DNA of 60,041 nt from contig NEWQ02000014.1 of the NCBI GenBank assembly GCA_002869855.2, positions 1 to 60,041 of the forward strand. The letters are read 5' to 3'. The DNA is from Nitrospira sp. CG24D (GTDB taxonomy: Bacteria > Nitrospirota > Nitrospiria > Nitrospirales > Nitrospiraceae). The position numbers were made by a program, and so were the translations under genes. Under the pieces are notes generated by a model. The model was not told the origin of the DNA, searched no databases, and worked only from the letters and a program-made list of their open reading frames with translations. The number at the start of each line of letters is the position of its first letter. Positions within the stretch are counted from its first letter, which is position 1. Positions 37,267 to 47,674 of the stretch are shown here, one piece after another.

Positions 37267-39096
37267 TTACACGCTTTCGACAAAGCTTCGCAGTTTCTTG
37301 CTCCGGCTCGGATGCCGCAACTTGCGCAGCGCTTTAGCCTCGATTTGCCGGATGCGCTCACGGGTCACTTCAAAGTCCTGCCCGACTTCTTCCAGGGTGT
37401 GGTCGGTGGCTTCGCCGATCCCAAACCGCTTCCGCAAGACTTTTTCTTCTCGCGGGGTCAGCGTTTCCAGCGCACTGTTGATCTGGCGCTGCAAATCGTA
37501 CCGAATCGCGGCTTCCAACGGAGAGACCGCCTTCTTATCTTCGATGAAATCACCCAAATGACTGTCTTCTTCTTCACCGATCGGCGTCTCCAGAGAAATC
37601 GGCTCACGCGCGATCTTGAGAATCTTCCGAACCTTATCGAGCGGCAAGTCCATCCGTTCGGCAATTTCCTCCGGTAACGGCTCCCGTCCAAGTTTCTGAA
37701 CCAGATGGCGTGATGTCCGGATCAGCTTATTGATTGTTTCAATCATATGCACCGGAATGCGGATCGTACGCGCCTGGTCCGCAATGGCCCGAGTGATCGC
37801 CTGCCGGATCCACCACGTGGCGTAGGTGCTGAACTTGTACCCGCGCTGATACTCAAACTTATCCACCGCCTTCATTAACCCGATATTGCCTTCCTGAATC
37901 AGATCCAGAAACTGCAATCCGCGATTCGTATACTTCTTGGCAATGCTCACCACAAGACGCAGATTGGCCTCGACCAGTTCCGCCTTCCCACGCTTCACCT
38001 TGTCCTCGGCGACATCCAGATGCTTCACGGCATCTTTGATTTCCTCCGCCGGCACCAAGGCCTCTTCCGTTTCCAACTGCTTAATCCGCGCCTTCGCCGC
38101 CTGATAGATTTTTTTGATGTCCGACAGGGTCTCCTCGGAGACTCCGGCCTTTCGTCTGACCGCCAGAAAATCCGGCCTCGTCCGGCACATTTTCCTGAGC
38201 TGCTCGGCGCCGGCCTCGCCGCCGATTCCAATGCGCCGCTGACAGCTGGCCACCTCTCGCTCCGCCATACGGAACTGGACGGCCAAATCACGCACCCGCT
38301 GCACCATGCGATCCTTCAGCACGCCGTGCAGATTCACCGACTCAATTTTATCGACGACCTGCTGACGCGCCAGATCGAACTGTTTCTTGTATTGTTTTTG
38401 CTTCGCAGGATCACTCCCGATAGACTTTTCTTTCTCGACGAGGGCCTTCAGCGATAACGAGACCTTTCGGACCGTGTTCAAAGCCTCAAGCGTTTTCACG
38501 CGCAGCTCTTCATAATCCCGTTCAATCGGCTGCTGCTCCTCTTCGAGCTCTTCTTCCGTTTCCTTCACAGGCACGATCTCGCGCACATCAATCTTTCCGT
38601 CCTTGAGCTGATCGCGCAGGGCCAGCACAAACTCGATGGTCATCGGCAAGCCGTAGATCACCGACGCCACTTCCTTCTTTCCTTCTTCGATCCGCTTGGC
38701 GATCTCGATTTCCCCTTCGCGGCTCAGCAGCGCCACACTACCCATTTCCTTCAAATACAGGCGAACGGGGTCATCCGTACGGCTGAGGGCACCGGGCGTG
38801 AGGTCGATCGGCTTTTCGTTTTCTTCCTCGGCTTCCGCCTCAGTCTCGGTCTCGGCTTCCTCCGCATCGTCGGCAGCCTCACCCCGCTCCGTGCGCTTCT
38901 GCGTCCGCTCGCCATCCGGCGCATCTACAATCTCAATGTCCAATTCGCCGAACATCGTCATGATGCTGCCGAACTGGTCGGAGGACACCACCTCCGCCGG
39001 CAGGGTGTTATTCAACTCATCATAGGTCAGGAATCCTTTTTCCTTCCCCATCGTAATGAGTTTTTTCACCTCGCCGAGCAACTCTTGCTTCGCCAT
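37267..39096 (-). CDS. rpoD: RNA polymerase primary sigma factor
   Basis: 609 residues, full length for sigma-70. Region 1.1 at the N-terminus, an acidic linker rich in Glu/Ala (about 70-100), region 2 with [40 protein letters not shown] (core-binding and -10 recognition), region 3 and region 4 with [20 protein letters not shown] (-35 recognition). It directs housekeeping transcription. dnaG lies 2 bp upstream in the classic dnaG-rpoD order. Confidence 0.96.
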   Translation of the reverse strand: MAKQELLGEVKKLITMGKEKGFLTYDELNNTLPAEVVSSDQFGSIMTMFGELDIEIVDAPDGERTQKRTERGEAADDAEEAETETEAEAEEENEKPIDLTPGALSRTDDPVRLYLKEMGSVALLSREGEIEIAKRIEEGKKEVASVIYGLPMTIEFVLALRDQLKDGKIDVREIVPVKETEEELEEEQQPIERDYEELRVKTLEALNTVRKVSLSLKALVEKEKSIGSDPAKQKQYKKQFDLARQQVVDKIESVNLHGVLKDRMVQRVRDLAVQFRMAEREVASCQRRIGIGGEAGAEQLRKMCRTRPDFLAVRRKAGVSEETLSDIKKIYQAAKARIKQLETEEALVPAEEIKDAVKHLDVAEDKVKRGKAELVEANLRLVVSIAKKYTNRGLQFLDLIQEGNIGLMKAVDKFEYQRGYKFSTYATWWIRQAITRAIADQARTIRIPVHMIETINKLIRTSRHLVQKLGREPLPEEIAERMDLPLDKVRKILKIAREPISLETPIGEEEDSHLGDFIEDKKAVSPLEAAIRYDLQRQINSALETLTPREEKVLRKRFGIGEATDHTLEEVGQDFEVTRERIRQIEAKALRKLRHPSRSKKLRSFVESV

Positions 39097-39098
39097 AG

Positions 39099-40922
39099 CT
39101 ACTCCTTCACCAATGAGACTGTGCCGGCGACTGGCGTGCCGGCTTTCCGCATTTGCAATTCATTCACCTGCAGATTGATCGACTGCACGTCTTCCCAACG
39201 TCCTTCACGTTCAGCCCCTTTGAGGCGTGAGATGAGCTCGCGCATGGCTGCCTCGGAACGTTTCCGGTCCAGCTGATCCAGGCAGCCCTTGATATGCTCA
39301 GAGAGATCATCGAAATGGTCGTCCCGCAGCGAGAACTCGGTGGCCAACGATCCACAGTCGGGATCTTCCATCGCCGCATCAAGGAACGCTCGCACTTCAA
39401 CACGTCCGTCCGTTCCCAGATGCTCCAACGCACAGGCCACGAGCTTCTGGCAGGCCGGGATTGAAAAAATCTCCGGCTTCAACCGGCGAATATCCGCCGG
39501 AGATAACTTCCCCTGTAACAGCAAAAATACGAGATCCCGCTCCTCGGGAACACCTTTAAAAGCCGGTACGGGTTTCGGTGACGGGGTCGGTGAACCGGCG
39601 GGTTTCCGCTGCTCAGCTATCAACGCCGGATACCGTTCAATCAATCGCTGCTGGTTGATGTCCAAGCGCTCCGCAACCACTCGCAGCCGTTCTTCCCGTT
39701 CGATCGGATGTTCGCTCTTCTGAAGAATGCGTAAGATTTCATCCACGCTTCTGATCCGGCCTTCGAGCGATCCGGACTCGGCCTCTTTCACGCTATGCTC
39801 CAACGCATAGTCTAACAGGCTGGGAGCCGCCGCCTCGAGTCGCGCAAACGCCTCCGCTCCGGCTTTCCGAACATATGTGTCGGGGTCGTCTCCGTCCGGC
39901 AGCGTCACCACCTTGACCCCGAGACCACTATTCACAAACAAATCCAACCCGCGCAACGCCGCCCGCACACCGGCAGCATCCGGATCGAACAACAACACGA
40001 CATTCGTCGCAAACCGCCGGAGGGCTTGAATATGCTCCGCCGTCAACGCCGTGCCCAGCGTCGCCACGGTATGGGTGATCCCGGCCTGATGCAACGCAAT
40101 CGCATCGAAATAGCCTTCCACCACGATCACGGTCTTCGTGCGAGCGATCGCCTCGCGCGCCTGATCGAAGGCAAACAGCGTCTGCCCCTTTTTGAATAAC
40201 GGCGTATCAGGAGAATTCAAATACTTAGGCGTGCCGTCTCCGAGCGTCCGTCCGCCGAATCCCACCACGCGCTTGCGCAAATCGACGATCGGAAACATGA
40301 CGCGGGCCCGAAATCGATCGTAGAAACCCGTGGCCCCTTTCCCCGCCTGCTCCCGCGCAATGGTCAACCCGGCCGCCGCTAGATCACCTGCCGTAAACCC
40401 TTGATGCGTCAATGCCTTGATCAACCCTTCCCATTCCCCCAATGCCACCCCGATCGCAAATCGCGTGATCGTCGCTGGCTCAATTCCCCGCTCCACGAGA
40501 TAGGCCCGTACGGCCTCACCAGCTTGTGCATCCAGTAGATTCTTGTGAAACCACGAAGACGCAGCCTGGTTCACTTGCTCAATACGCCCGAACTGAGCGG
40601 CCTGCGGATTGAACCCAGCCGACTCCTGAACTTCGATCCCGACCTTTCGACCGAGATCACGCACGACTTCAGGAAAACTGGCTCCGGTAATCCGCGTCAA
40701 AAACGAAAACACATTGCCGCCGGCCCCGCAGCCGAAACAATGAAAAATCTGCCGCGACGGACTCACCGTAAACGATGGACTTTTTTCCTGATGGAATGGA
40801 CACAATCCTTTCAGATTCTGTCCAGCTCTGGTGAGCGAGACATGGTGGCCGACGATATCCGCGATATCGACCCGGTCACGAATCTGGTTGATGATGTCGT
40901 CAGAAATCAGGCCTCGGCCCAC
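39099..40922 (-). CDS. dnaG: DNA primase
   Basis: 607 residues from a GTG start. Zinc-binding CHC2 domain ([22 protein letters not shown]), Toprim catalytic core ([28 protein letters not shown]), and a C-terminal helicase-interaction domain after about residue 430. It synthesises primers for DNA replication. The gene sits directly before rpoD, 2 bp apart. Confidence 0.95.
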   Translation of the reverse strand: MGRGLISDDIINQIRDRVDIADIVGHHVSLTRAGQNLKGLCPFHQEKSPSFTVSPSRQIFHCFGCGAGGNVFSFLTRITGASFPEVVRDLGRKVGIEVQESAGFNPQAAQFGRIEQVNQAASSWFHKNLLDAQAGEAVRAYLVERGIEPATITRFAIGVALGEWEGLIKALTHQGFTAGDLAAAGLTIAREQAGKGATGFYDRFRARVMFPIVDLRKRVVGFGGRTLGDGTPKYLNSPDTPLFKKGQTLFAFDQAREAIARTKTVIVVEGYFDAIALHQAGITHTVATLGTALTAEHIQALRRFATNVVLLFDPDAAGVRAALRGLDLFVNSGLGVKVVTLPDGDDPDTYVRKAGAEAFARLEAAAPSLLDYALEHSVKEAESGSLEGRIRSVDEILRILQKSEHPIEREERLRVVAERLDINQQRLIERYPALIAEQRKPAGSPTPSPKPVPAFKGVPEERDLVFLLLQGKLSPADIRRLKPEIFSIPACQKLVACALEHLGTDGRVEVRAFLDAAMEDPDCGSLATEFSLRDDHFDDLSEHIKGCLDQLDRKRSEAAMRELISRLKGAEREGRWEDVQSINLQVNELQMRKAGTPVAGTVSLVKE

Positions 40923-41045
40923 GAGAGTCCTGGCTCCTTTGCACCCGTCATGGTCGACCGACGAGCTAGCCTGTAAATGATCGGAAAATTTGACTGGTCA
41001 GGGTATCAGACCGCTTGAAACCCTGTCAATTATGAGGGAGACCGG

Positions 41046-41390
41046 CTAGCCCGGAGGCCAGCCCAGATGACGCCCCCCAAGCACGTGGAAATGCAGGTGA
41101 AAAACAGACTGGCCTCCATCCCGACCGGTATTGGCCACAATCCGATAACCCGGCTCGGCCAGTCCCTTGTCCGTGGCGACCTTTCGGCAGGTAAGGAGCA
41201 ACCGGCCAAGTAACGCTTGATCGGACTCGCCGAGATCCTGAATCGCTGAGACATGCCGCTTTGGAATCACTAGCGTATGGACAGGCGCTTGAGGGCTGAC
41301 ATCGTCGAACGCCAACGTGTGCTCGTCCTGATACACTACTTTCGCGGGAATGCTGCCATCGACGATACGGCAAAAAATGCAGGTACTCAC
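41046..41390 (-). CDS. HIT family nucleotide-binding protein
   Basis: 114 residues. The HIT triad is HLHFHVLGG near the C-terminus, with CIFCRIVDGSIPAKVVYQD at the N-terminus (zinc-type cysteines) and APVHTLVIPKRHVSAI in the middle. These hydrolases cleave nucleoside phosphoramidates or dinucleotides. It lies between hisIE and dnaG with a 14-bp gap from hisIE. Confidence 0.93.
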   Translation of the reverse strand: MSTCIFCRIVDGSIPAKVVYQDEHTLAFDDVSPQAPVHTLVIPKRHVSAIQDLGESDQALLGRLLLTCRKVATDKGLAEPGYRIVANTGRDGGQSVFHLHFHVLGGRHLGWPPG

Positions 41391-41404
41391 CGTGCCCTCC
41401 CTGG

Positions 41405-42076
41405 CTATCGTTCCGCTCTAAGACCGGACTTCCCGAAACGCGTCGCCAATTCCTGATAGATCACGGATAAGGGGATATCGTGATACCCCAAGACCATGAG
41501 CATATGAAAAAACAGATCGGCAATCTCGTACACGATCTCCTCTTTCTTCCCGCCCTTGGACGCCAGCAGCACCTCGCCTGCTTCTTCTGCCACTTTTTTG
41601 AGGATCTTGTCGTGCCCTCCGTCGAAGAGCTTCGTCGTGTAGGACCCAGGCTGGGGATTAGCACGACGTGCCTCGATTGTCCGCAACACCGCCTCGAGAA
41701 TCCCGCCTGCAGCCTCGTCGGATTTGCCTGTGCCCACGGCACCTGACTCATCCATGGTCGTAAAAAAACAGGCCCGTTCTCCGGTATGACAAGTCGGCCC
41801 AACTGGCTGCGCCTTCACGAGAATGGTGTCGCGATCGCAATCCACAAAGAGGGTTTTCACATGGAGCTTGTTCCCGGATGTCTCACCCTTCTCCCAGAGC
41901 TTCTGGCGCGACCGGCTCCAGAAGTGAACTGTTTTGGTGACCACCGTTTGATTCAACGCATCCTGGTTCATATACCCAACCATCAGAATCGTTCCGTCCA
42001 GCCAGTCCTGCACAACGGCGGGAATCAATCCTTGCTCATCGAACTTTAACAACTGTGTCCTGTCGCCTTGTCCCAT
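41405..42076 (-). CDS. hisI: bifunctional phosphoribosyl-AMP cyclohydrolase / phosphoribosyl-ATP pyrophosphatase
   Basis: About 223 residues from the ATG at 42076, four bases after the hisF stop; the frame is open upstream but overlaps hisF. HisI domain (about 1-115) with GYMNQDALNQT, LFVDCDRDTILV and GPTCHTGERACFF (zinc and magnesium ligands). HisE domain (about 130-223) with KLFDGGHDKILKKVAEEAGE and EIVYEIADLFFHMLMVL. It catalyses steps 2 and 3 of histidine synthesis, a fusion found in many bacteria. Confidence 0.94.
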   Translation of the reverse strand: MGQGDRTQLLKFDEQGLIPAVVQDWLDGTILMVGYMNQDALNQTVVTKTVHFWSRSRQKLWEKGETSGNKLHVKTLFVDCDRDTILVKAQPVGPTCHTGERACFFTTMDESGAVGTGKSDEAAGGILEAVLRTIEARRANPQPGSYTTKLFDGGHDKILKKVAEEAGEVLLASKGGKKEEIVYEIADLFFHMLMVLGYHDIPLSVIYQELATRFGKSGLRAER

Positions 42077-42080
42077 GATG

Positions 42081-42863
42081 TCACGCAACCGGTGCGGCTT
42101 GATCAAGCCGCACCGGCACGCCTTTCTCACGTAAATATTCTTTGGCCTGCGGAATCGTATACGTCCGGAAATGGAAAATCGACGCAGCCAACACCGCATC
42201 GGCCTTCCCCTTCGTAAACCCGTCATAGAGATGCTCCAGCGTCCCCACTCCGCCTGAAGCAATCACAGGGATCGAGACGGTTTCTGACACCGCCGCCGTC
42301 AGCCCTAAATCATAGCCGCTTTGCTGGCCGTCTTGATCCATACTCGTCAGCAGGATCTCTCCCGCCCCGTAGGTTTCCATCCGCTTCGCCCACTCCACCG
42401 CATCGAGCCCGGTGGGTTTTCGGCCGCCATGCGTAAAGACTTCCCATCGGCCAGGCGTGATGCTCCGCTTCGCATCGATCGCGACGACGATACACTGAGT
42501 CCCGAATTTCTGCGCCGCCTCTCGCACAAACTCCGGCCGTTGAACCGCCGCCGTATTGATACTCACCTTATCAGCGCCGGCATTGAGCAACGCTCGGATA
42601 TCCTCAAGCGTCCGAACCCCCCCGCCGACGGTCACGGGCATGAACACGCGTGCGGCAGTTTGTTCGACCACATCAATAATGGTCTTTCGATTTTCATGCG
42701 ACGCGGTGATATCGAGAAAACACAGCTCGTCCGCTCCTTCGCGATCGTAGACCGCGGCCACTTCCACCGGATCGCCCGCATCACGAAGGTTGACGAAGCT
42801 GACGCCCTTCACCACCCGGCCGTCTTTCACATCGAGGCAAGGGATGATACGTTTCGTCAGCAT
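42081..42863 (-). CDS. hisF: imidazole glycerol phosphate synthase, cyclase subunit
   Basis: 260 residues, a TIM barrel with the phosphate-binding [20 protein letters not shown] and catalytic Asp residues in [15 protein letters not shown] and [13 protein letters not shown]. It works with HisH to make IGP and AICAR. Its start overlaps the hisA stop by seven bases, and hisIE follows by 4 bp. Confidence 0.96.
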   Translation of the reverse strand: MLTKRIIPCLDVKDGRVVKGVSFVNLRDAGDPVEVAAVYDREGADELCFLDITASHENRKTIIDVVEQTAARVFMPVTVGGGVRTLEDIRALLNAGADKVSINTAAVQRPEFVREAAQKFGTQCIVVAIDAKRSITPGRWEVFTHGGRKPTGLDAVEWAKRMETYGAGEILLTSMDQDGQQSGYDLGLTAAVSETVSIPVIASGGVGTLEHLYDGFTKGKADAVLAASIFHFRTYTIPQAKEYLREKGVPVRLDQAAPVA

Positions 42864-43585
42864 CGTGCGCCCAAAGCCGCTACCGCTGCCGCATAATCCA
42901 ACTTCCCGTCATACAGTGCCTTTCCCACGATCGCGCCTTCGATGCGAGGACCGAGCGCATGCACAGCTTGCAGATCCTCCACCCGAGTGATGCCGCCCGA
43001 GGCAATGACGGGGAAGGCTGAATGTTCGACCACCTCTTGCAACGCTGGAATGTTGGGCCCGCTCAGCATGCCATCGCGCGAAATGTCGGTATAGATCACC
43101 GCGCTGATCGCGAGCCCGGCAAGGTCTTTGAGCAGATCGATCGCCTTCGTGTCCGATACGGCCGTCCACCCCTTCACCGCCACCTTGCCATCACGCGCAT
43201 CGAGCCCGAGCAGAATGCGCTGCGGGAACTCCCGGCAAGCCTGTTCAAGAAACGCGCGATCCGTGAGCGCCGCGGTCCCGAGCACCACGCGCGAGACGCC
43301 GGCATTGAGATAGCGGCGTACCGTCTCGATTGTGCGAATTCCTCCGCCAACCTGCACTTTCACACTCACCGTCTTCATCACCGCTTCGATCTGCGGAAGA
43401 TTCCTGGGTTCCCCGTCGACCGCGCCGTTCAAATCGACGACATGAATGAGGCCGGCCCCGCCCTGTTGCCATTTCCGAGCTACCGCCGGGACATCCTCCG
43501 AGTACACCGTCTCTGCGGCCATATCGCCCTGGCGCAACCGCACACAACGCCCGTCTTTCAAATCGATAGCTGGAATCACAAGCAC
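42857..43585 (-). CDS. hisA: phosphoribosylformimino-5-aminoimidazole carboxamide ribotide isomerase
   Basis: 242 residues from a GTG at 43585. A TIM barrel paralogous to His[40 protein letters not shown] and [13 protein letters not shown]. It catalyses the ProFAR isomerisation, step 4 of histidine synthesis. The lipoprotein gene lies immediately upstream with 1 bp between. Confidence 0.96.
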   Translation of the reverse strand: MLVIPAIDLKDGRCVRLRQGDMAAETVYSEDVPAVARKWQQGGAGLIHVVDLNGAVDGEPRNLPQIEAVMKTVSVKVQVGGGIRTIETVRRYLNAGVSRVVLGTAALTDRAFLEQACREFPQRILLGLDARDGKVAVKGWTAVSDTKAIDLLKDLAGLAISAVIYTDISRDGMLSGPNIPALQEVVEHSAFPVIASGGITRVEDLQAVHALGPRIEGAIVGKALYDGKLDYAAAVAALGARC

Positions 43586-43586
43586 G

Positions 43587-44333
43587 TTACTTCTCTCCCC
43601 CTGCTCCGAATGGAAATTCTTTCATCACTTCATCCACGCCGTACTCCGCCAGCTCGTCCGCGGTGACGAACGCCCAGCGATGAATGAACCCCATAAAGTC
43701 TTCGGTCATCGGCCGTTGCCGTTCATAGTAGTTGCCGACCCACAACACCTGCCCGTCCGCTGCCACCACTTTGACCTCAAACCCGACAGAGGCCGGAGGG
43801 TTCGCCCCGAGCCGACTGCCCACTCGCTCCTGATAGACCAACACCTGCCCGATCAGAGCGGCGTCCTGCTTCAGTTTCTTGGCCACGGCCGCCGCCGCCA
43901 TGTCAGGCGTGGTCTTCAGCGGATCTCCGCCAAGCGAGGCCGCGGCTTTCCCCGTATCGCCCGGTGACGAGACGACGACACCGGCGCGATTCCGTAACCG
44001 GGTCCAGAAGAGCTGCGTCACCTTCTCTGCCGCAGCAGCCGGTACAATGACAGTCTGCCGAGGCGGAGGCTCCACATTTGACGGCACCCCGACCGAAATA
44101 TCCGACCGGCGGACGCTTTGCGGCGTCGACATGAACAGATCTCCCTGATCACGGACCTGCGGCGTGGCGATCGTCGTGAACGGGACTAAGGCCATGGTCT
44201 TCACCTGATACCTCGGCAGCTCATTCGACGCCTTCGTCGTCACCTTCGACCCGCTGCACCCCGCTCCGGCCAAGACAGCTCCGGTCAGGCACACCAAGCC
44301 TATCCTCCAAACATGTGACGTCGCGGCGCTCAC
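43587..44333 (-). CDS. lipoprotein encoded inside the his operon
   Basis: 248 residues from a GTG at 44333 that overlaps the hisH stop (GTGA). The signal ends in a lipobox (AGAGC) near residue 26. The mature domain contains TMALVPFTTIATP, LFWTRLRNRAGVVV and ASVGFEVKVVAADGQVLWVG, resembling envelope lipoproteins of the DUF4136/GNA1162-like kind, but I cannot assign a family firmly. It has no known role in histidine synthesis. The tight overlap means it is made with HisH and HisA. Confidence 0.8.
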   Translation of the reverse strand: MSAATSHVWRIGLVCLTGAVLAGAGCSGSKVTTKASNELPRYQVKTMALVPFTTIATPQVRDQGDLFMSTPQSVRRSDISVGVPSNVEPPPRQTVIVPAAAAEKVTQLFWTRLRNRAGVVVSSPGDTGKAAASLGGDPLKTTPDMAAAAVAKKLKQDAALIGQVLVYQERVGSRLGANPPASVGFEVKVVAADGQVLWVGNYYERQRPMTEDFMGFIHRWAFVTADELAEYGVDEVMKEFPFGAGGEK

Positions 44334-44938
44334 GTCCAGGCCCCGAAATTCTTAATCAGTTGCAGGCCAACAGCCTGACTCTTCTCAGGGTGAAACTGGC
44401 AGGCCACGACGTTGTCCTTCCAAATGCTCGAGGCAAAGGGAATTCCATAGGTCGTCGTCGTAGCCGCAATCTGTTTCTCCACCGGATCGACGAAATACGA
44501 ATGGACAAAATACCAATTCGCACCGTTCGGGATGCCGGCAAACACCGGGCAGGCGCGCTCCACATTCACTTGATTCCATCCCATATGGGGAACTTTCAAC
44601 GTGGGATCGGCAGCAAACCTCCGCACCTTGCCGGGGATAATGCCCAACCCCTTGTGCATACCGAACTCTTCACTTTCGGTAAACAGCAATTGAAGCCCCA
44701 GACAAATTCCCAGGAACGGTTTACCCGATTGAATCGTCATGCGAACGGGATCAACCAGCCCATACTGTTCAAGGTTTGCCATGCAATCGCCGAATGCCCC
44801 GACCCCGGGCAACACGACATGGCTGGCGCTCTTGATCATACCCACATCGCGCGTCACCACCGCTTGATGACCAACGGCCTCAAACGCCTTATGAACACTG
44901 CGCAAATTTCCCATGCCGTAGTCGATGATTGCGATCAT
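44330..44938 (-). CDS. hisH: imidazole glycerol phosphate synthase, glutaminase subunit
   Basis: 202 residues from the ATG at 44938 (the longer frame reads through upstream non-coding DNA). Class I amidotransferase: catalytic Cys in GKPFLGICLGLQLLF, oxyanion-hole VLPGVGAFGDCM, and the His/Glu pair near the C-terminus in VACQFHPEKSQ. It supplies ammonia to HisF. A strong terminator palindrome lies about 80 bp upstream, between hisB and this gene. Confidence 0.95.
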   Translation of the reverse strand: MIAIIDYGMGNLRSVHKAFEAVGHQAVVTRDVGMIKSASHVVLPGVGAFGDCMANLEQYGLVDPVRMTIQSGKPFLGICLGLQLLFTESEEFGMHKGLGIIPGKVRRFAADPTLKVPHMGWNQVNVERACPVFAGIPNGANWYFVHSYFVDPVEKQIAATTTTYGIPFASSIWKDNVVACQFHPEKSQAVGLQLIKNFGAWT

Positions 44939-45011
44939 AAGTCCGTCCAATTCCCGGAAAGCCGTAACAATACCGCAACCGGCGGCAACCTGCCACTCCC
45001 GTCTATGGAAA

Positions 45012-45043
45012 TAAAAAGGGGGCAGCTCTGCAGAGCTGCCCCC
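45012..45043 (-). terminator. intrinsic terminator between hisB and hisH
   Basis: A perfect 26-bp palindrome (45018-45043; arms GGGGGCAGCTC/GAGCTGCCCCC around TGCA) is followed on the minus strand by TTTTT (45017-45013). It should end transcripts coming from hisG-hisD-hisB before hisH, so the second his cluster probably needs its own promoter or partial readthrough. Confidence 0.85.
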
Positions 45044-45076
45044 TTCACGCCTTTCAGCCAAAGGATTCGCGCTAAC

Positions 45077-45685
45077 TTATAGCAGTCCCTTCGTCGAGAG
45101 GACTTTTCCCGCCAGCCGCTCTTCCGGCATGGTGGCCTGATCGAGGGCCTTGGCCAAGCCTTTGAAAATGGCTTCCATAATGTGATGCGGGTTCCGGCCA
45201 TACATAAGATTCACGTGCAAATTGAGCCCGCCGTGGGTCACGAAGGCCTGAAAAAAGTCCTCGAACAACCCTAGGTCAAATGCCTTGATCTTCCGATCCG
45301 GCAATGCCACGTTGTAGACGAGATACGGCCTGCCGCTCAGATCTACGGTGATTTGCGCAAGCGTTTCGTCGAGCGGCGCTGAAGCAAACCCGAATCGCTT
45401 GATTCCCGCCTTCTCGCCCAGCGCTTGGTGCAACGCCTTGCCCATCACGATCCCAACATCTTCAACCGTGTGGTGCTCATCGATATCGATGTCGCCTTTG
45501 GCTTTCACCGTCAGGTCGAAGAACCCGTGTTTCGCCAGCAGTTCGAGCATGTGATCGAAGAACCGGATGCCCGTCTCGATCTTCCCCTGCCCGCTGCCAT
45601 CGATCGTCCACTCGACGGAAATATCGGTTTCTTTCGTGGCGCGGTGAATCGATGCCTGCCGCGCTGCCGATCCGCGCTTCTTCAT
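45077..45685 (-). CDS. hisB: imidazoleglycerol-phosphate dehydratase
   Basis: 202 residues, the monofunctional form. Metal-binding histidine motifs [16 protein letters not shown] and [12 protein letters not shown], and [17 protein letters not shown] near the C-terminus. It dehydrates IGP to imidazole acetol phosphate. Its start overlaps the hisD stop (ATGA) and it ends just before a strong terminator. Confidence 0.95.
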   Translation of the reverse strand: MKKRGSAARQASIHRATKETDISVEWTIDGSGQGKIETGIRFFDHMLELLAKHGFFDLTVKAKGDIDIDEHHTVEDVGIVMGKALHQALGEKAGIKRFGFASAPLDETLAQITVDLSGRPYLVYNVALPDRKIKAFDLGLFEDFFQAFVTHGGLNLHVNLMYGRNPHHIMEAIFKGLAKALDQATMPEERLAGKVLSTKGLL

Positions 45686-46965
45686 GAGAACCTGCTTTCA
45701 GCCGACTTGGCATGCGCATCGAATCCTTCGATATGCGCAAGACGCACTAGATGATCTTTCACCTTCCTCAGCTCCTCTTTCGTGTAGTGCACGATATTGC
45801 TGGTCTTCACATAGTCATGGACGGATAAGGCCGAGAAAAACCGCGCGGACCCGCCGGTCGGCAATACGTGATTCGGCCCGGCAATGTAATCCGCTACAGA
45901 CGGCGGTGTATACCGGCCTAGGAATAAGGCCCCCGCGTGGCGGACCTTCTCCAAATAGTCGAAGGGATTGTCCACGGAGAGCGTCAAGTGTTCGGCTGCA
46001 ATCTCATTCGCCACCTCGATAGCCTCGTCCATAGTCGTGACCACAAAGGCCACCGCATGCCGCGCAATCGACTTCGAAGCGATTTTCTCCCGTTGGAGCC
46101 CTTTTAACTGACTCTCGATCAATTTCGACACGTCTTTGGCCAACCGTTCAGAAGTCGTCACCAGAAAGACTTGCGCATCTTCATCATGCTCGGCTTCGCA
46201 GAGCAGATCCGCAGCGACATGGGCAGGCGTCGCATCGGCATCGGCAACCACCAGCAATTCGCTTGGACCGGCGATCATGTCGATGCCGACCGTTCCGTAG
46301 AGCAAACGCTTCGCCGTCGCCACATAGATATTACCCGGCCCGACAATTTTGTCGACCTTCGCAATCGTCTTGGTGCCATAGGCGAGGGCCGCGACCGCCT
46401 GCACCCCGCCAACACGATAGATTTCGGTCACACCGGCAATATCCGCCGCCACCAGCAAATAGGGATTGATTGGGCCCTTCTGTGGCGGCGTAACCATCAC
46501 AATCCGCTCGACACCGGCGACTTTGGCCGGAATGGCGCACATGAGCACCGACGAGGGATAGACGGCTTTGCCGCCTGGGACATAGACTCCCACCGCATCC
46601 ACCGGCGTAACCACCTGCCCCAACGTGGCCGTATCATCCTGATACATCCAGGTCTTCGTGCGCTGGCGCTCGTGAAACGCGGTGACCCTTTGCGCAGCGA
46701 ACCGTAGGGCATCGCCTTCGTCTTTGCGGATATGGTGATAGGCTTCTTTAACTTCTTCGGGGGAGACTCTGAGCGCCTCGGCCTTGAGCGCGACGCGATC
46801 AAACTGTTTCGTATAGCGCAAGACAGCGCGATCGCCGCCCCGCTGCACCGCCTGGAGAATCGTCCGGACGGTTTTTTCAACCGCACTGCTCTGGATGCTC
46901 CCGCGCGAGGCGACCTTCTTCAGCGTCGCGGCAAATGATCGATCAGCCTGCGTGAGAATTTTCAT
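45682..46965 (-). CDS. hisD: histidinol dehydrogenase
   Basis: 427 residues, full length. Typical segments: [60 protein letters not shown] (zinc site) and [15 protein letters not shown] near the C-terminus. It catalyses the last two oxidations of histidine synthesis. It overlaps both hisG upstream and hisB downstream by four bases. Confidence 0.96.
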   Translation of the reverse strand: MKILTQADRSFAATLKKVASRGSIQSSAVEKTVRTILQAVQRGGDRAVLRYTKQFDRVALKAEALRVSPEEVKEAYHHIRKDEGDALRFAAQRVTAFHERQRTKTWMYQDDTATLGQVVTPVDAVGVYVPGGKAVYPSSVLMCAIPAKVAGVERIVMVTPPQKGPINPYLLVAADIAGVTEIYRVGGVQAVAALAYGTKTIAKVDKIVGPGNIYVATAKRLLYGTVGIDMIAGPSELLVVADADATPAHVAADLLCEAEHDEDAQVFLVTTSERLAKDVSKLIESQLKGLQREKIASKSIARHAVAFVVTTMDEAIEVANEIAAEHLTLSVDNPFDYLEKVRHAGALFLGRYTPPSVADYIAGPNHVLPTGGSARFFSALSVHDYVKTSNIVHYTKEELRKVKDHLVRLAHIEGFDAHAKSAESRFS

Positions 46966-47666
46966 GCGCGATCCTTCGCTGAGGTGGAGGCTCGTTTCGG
47001 CGCTGACTTGCCGCCCGCCATCACGGGCGCTTTCTGAGATGCCGCCACGGCCTTCCGCAGTCGGCGAATCATATCCATCAGTGGTGCATGTTTGAGCTTG
47101 AGACTTGCCCGGTTTGCGATGAAACGTGCGGTTGACTGGGCAATCAGATCCACTTCAACAAGATCGTGCGCCTTGAGCGTACTCCCGGTCTCGACGAGAT
47201 CGACGATCCGGTCTGCCAGTCCCACGACCGGCGCCAACTCAATTGAGCCGTACAGCTTGATGATTTCGACCGGGATCCCGCGCTGGTTGAAAAAGCGCTC
47301 GGTAATCCTGGGGTATTTCGTCGCGACGCGAACCTTGGACGAAAGCCGATCGCATGCGACCTCGGCCCGGAGCGCAGCGACGGAGATTCTACACGCTCCG
47401 AATAGTAAATCCAACGGCTCATAGACGTCGCTGTCCTGCTCCATCAACACGTCTTTCCCGACGATTCCCGCGTCGGCGCCACCATATTCCACATAGGTCG
47501 GGACGTCGCTCGGCCGCACGATTAAGAACGTGGTGTCGATCTCAGGGCAAGGAAAGATCAACCGCCGGCTTTCCCCCACCAGCGCAGCACTTTCATAGCC
47601 CGCCAGACGGAACAGTTCCAGCGTCGGCTCGATCAACTTCCCCTTTGAGAGCGCAATCGTCAGCAT
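46962..47666 (-). CDS. hisG: ATP phosphoribosyltransferase, short form
   Basis: 234 residues. Segments typical of HisG-S are TIALSKGKLIEPTLELF, VRPSDVPTYVEYGGADAGIV and GLADRIVDLVETGSTLKAH. The C-terminal regulatory domain of long HisG is absent, and short forms usually need HisZ; no hisZ gene lies in this window. It starts the pathway from ATP and PRPP. murA lies 8 bp upstream. Confidence 0.93.
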   Translation of the reverse strand: MLTIALSKGKLIEPTLELFRLAGYESAALVGESRRLIFPCPEIDTTFLIVRPSDVPTYVEYGGADAGIVGKDVLMEQDSDVYEPLDLLFGACRISVAALRAEVACDRLSSKVRVATKYPRITERFFNQRGIPVEIIKLYGSIELAPVVGLADRIVDLVETGSTLKAHDLVEVDLIAQSTARFIANRASLKLKHAPLMDMIRRLRKAVAASQKAPVMAGGKSAPKRASTSAKDRA

Positions 47667-47674
47667 AAATTCCT

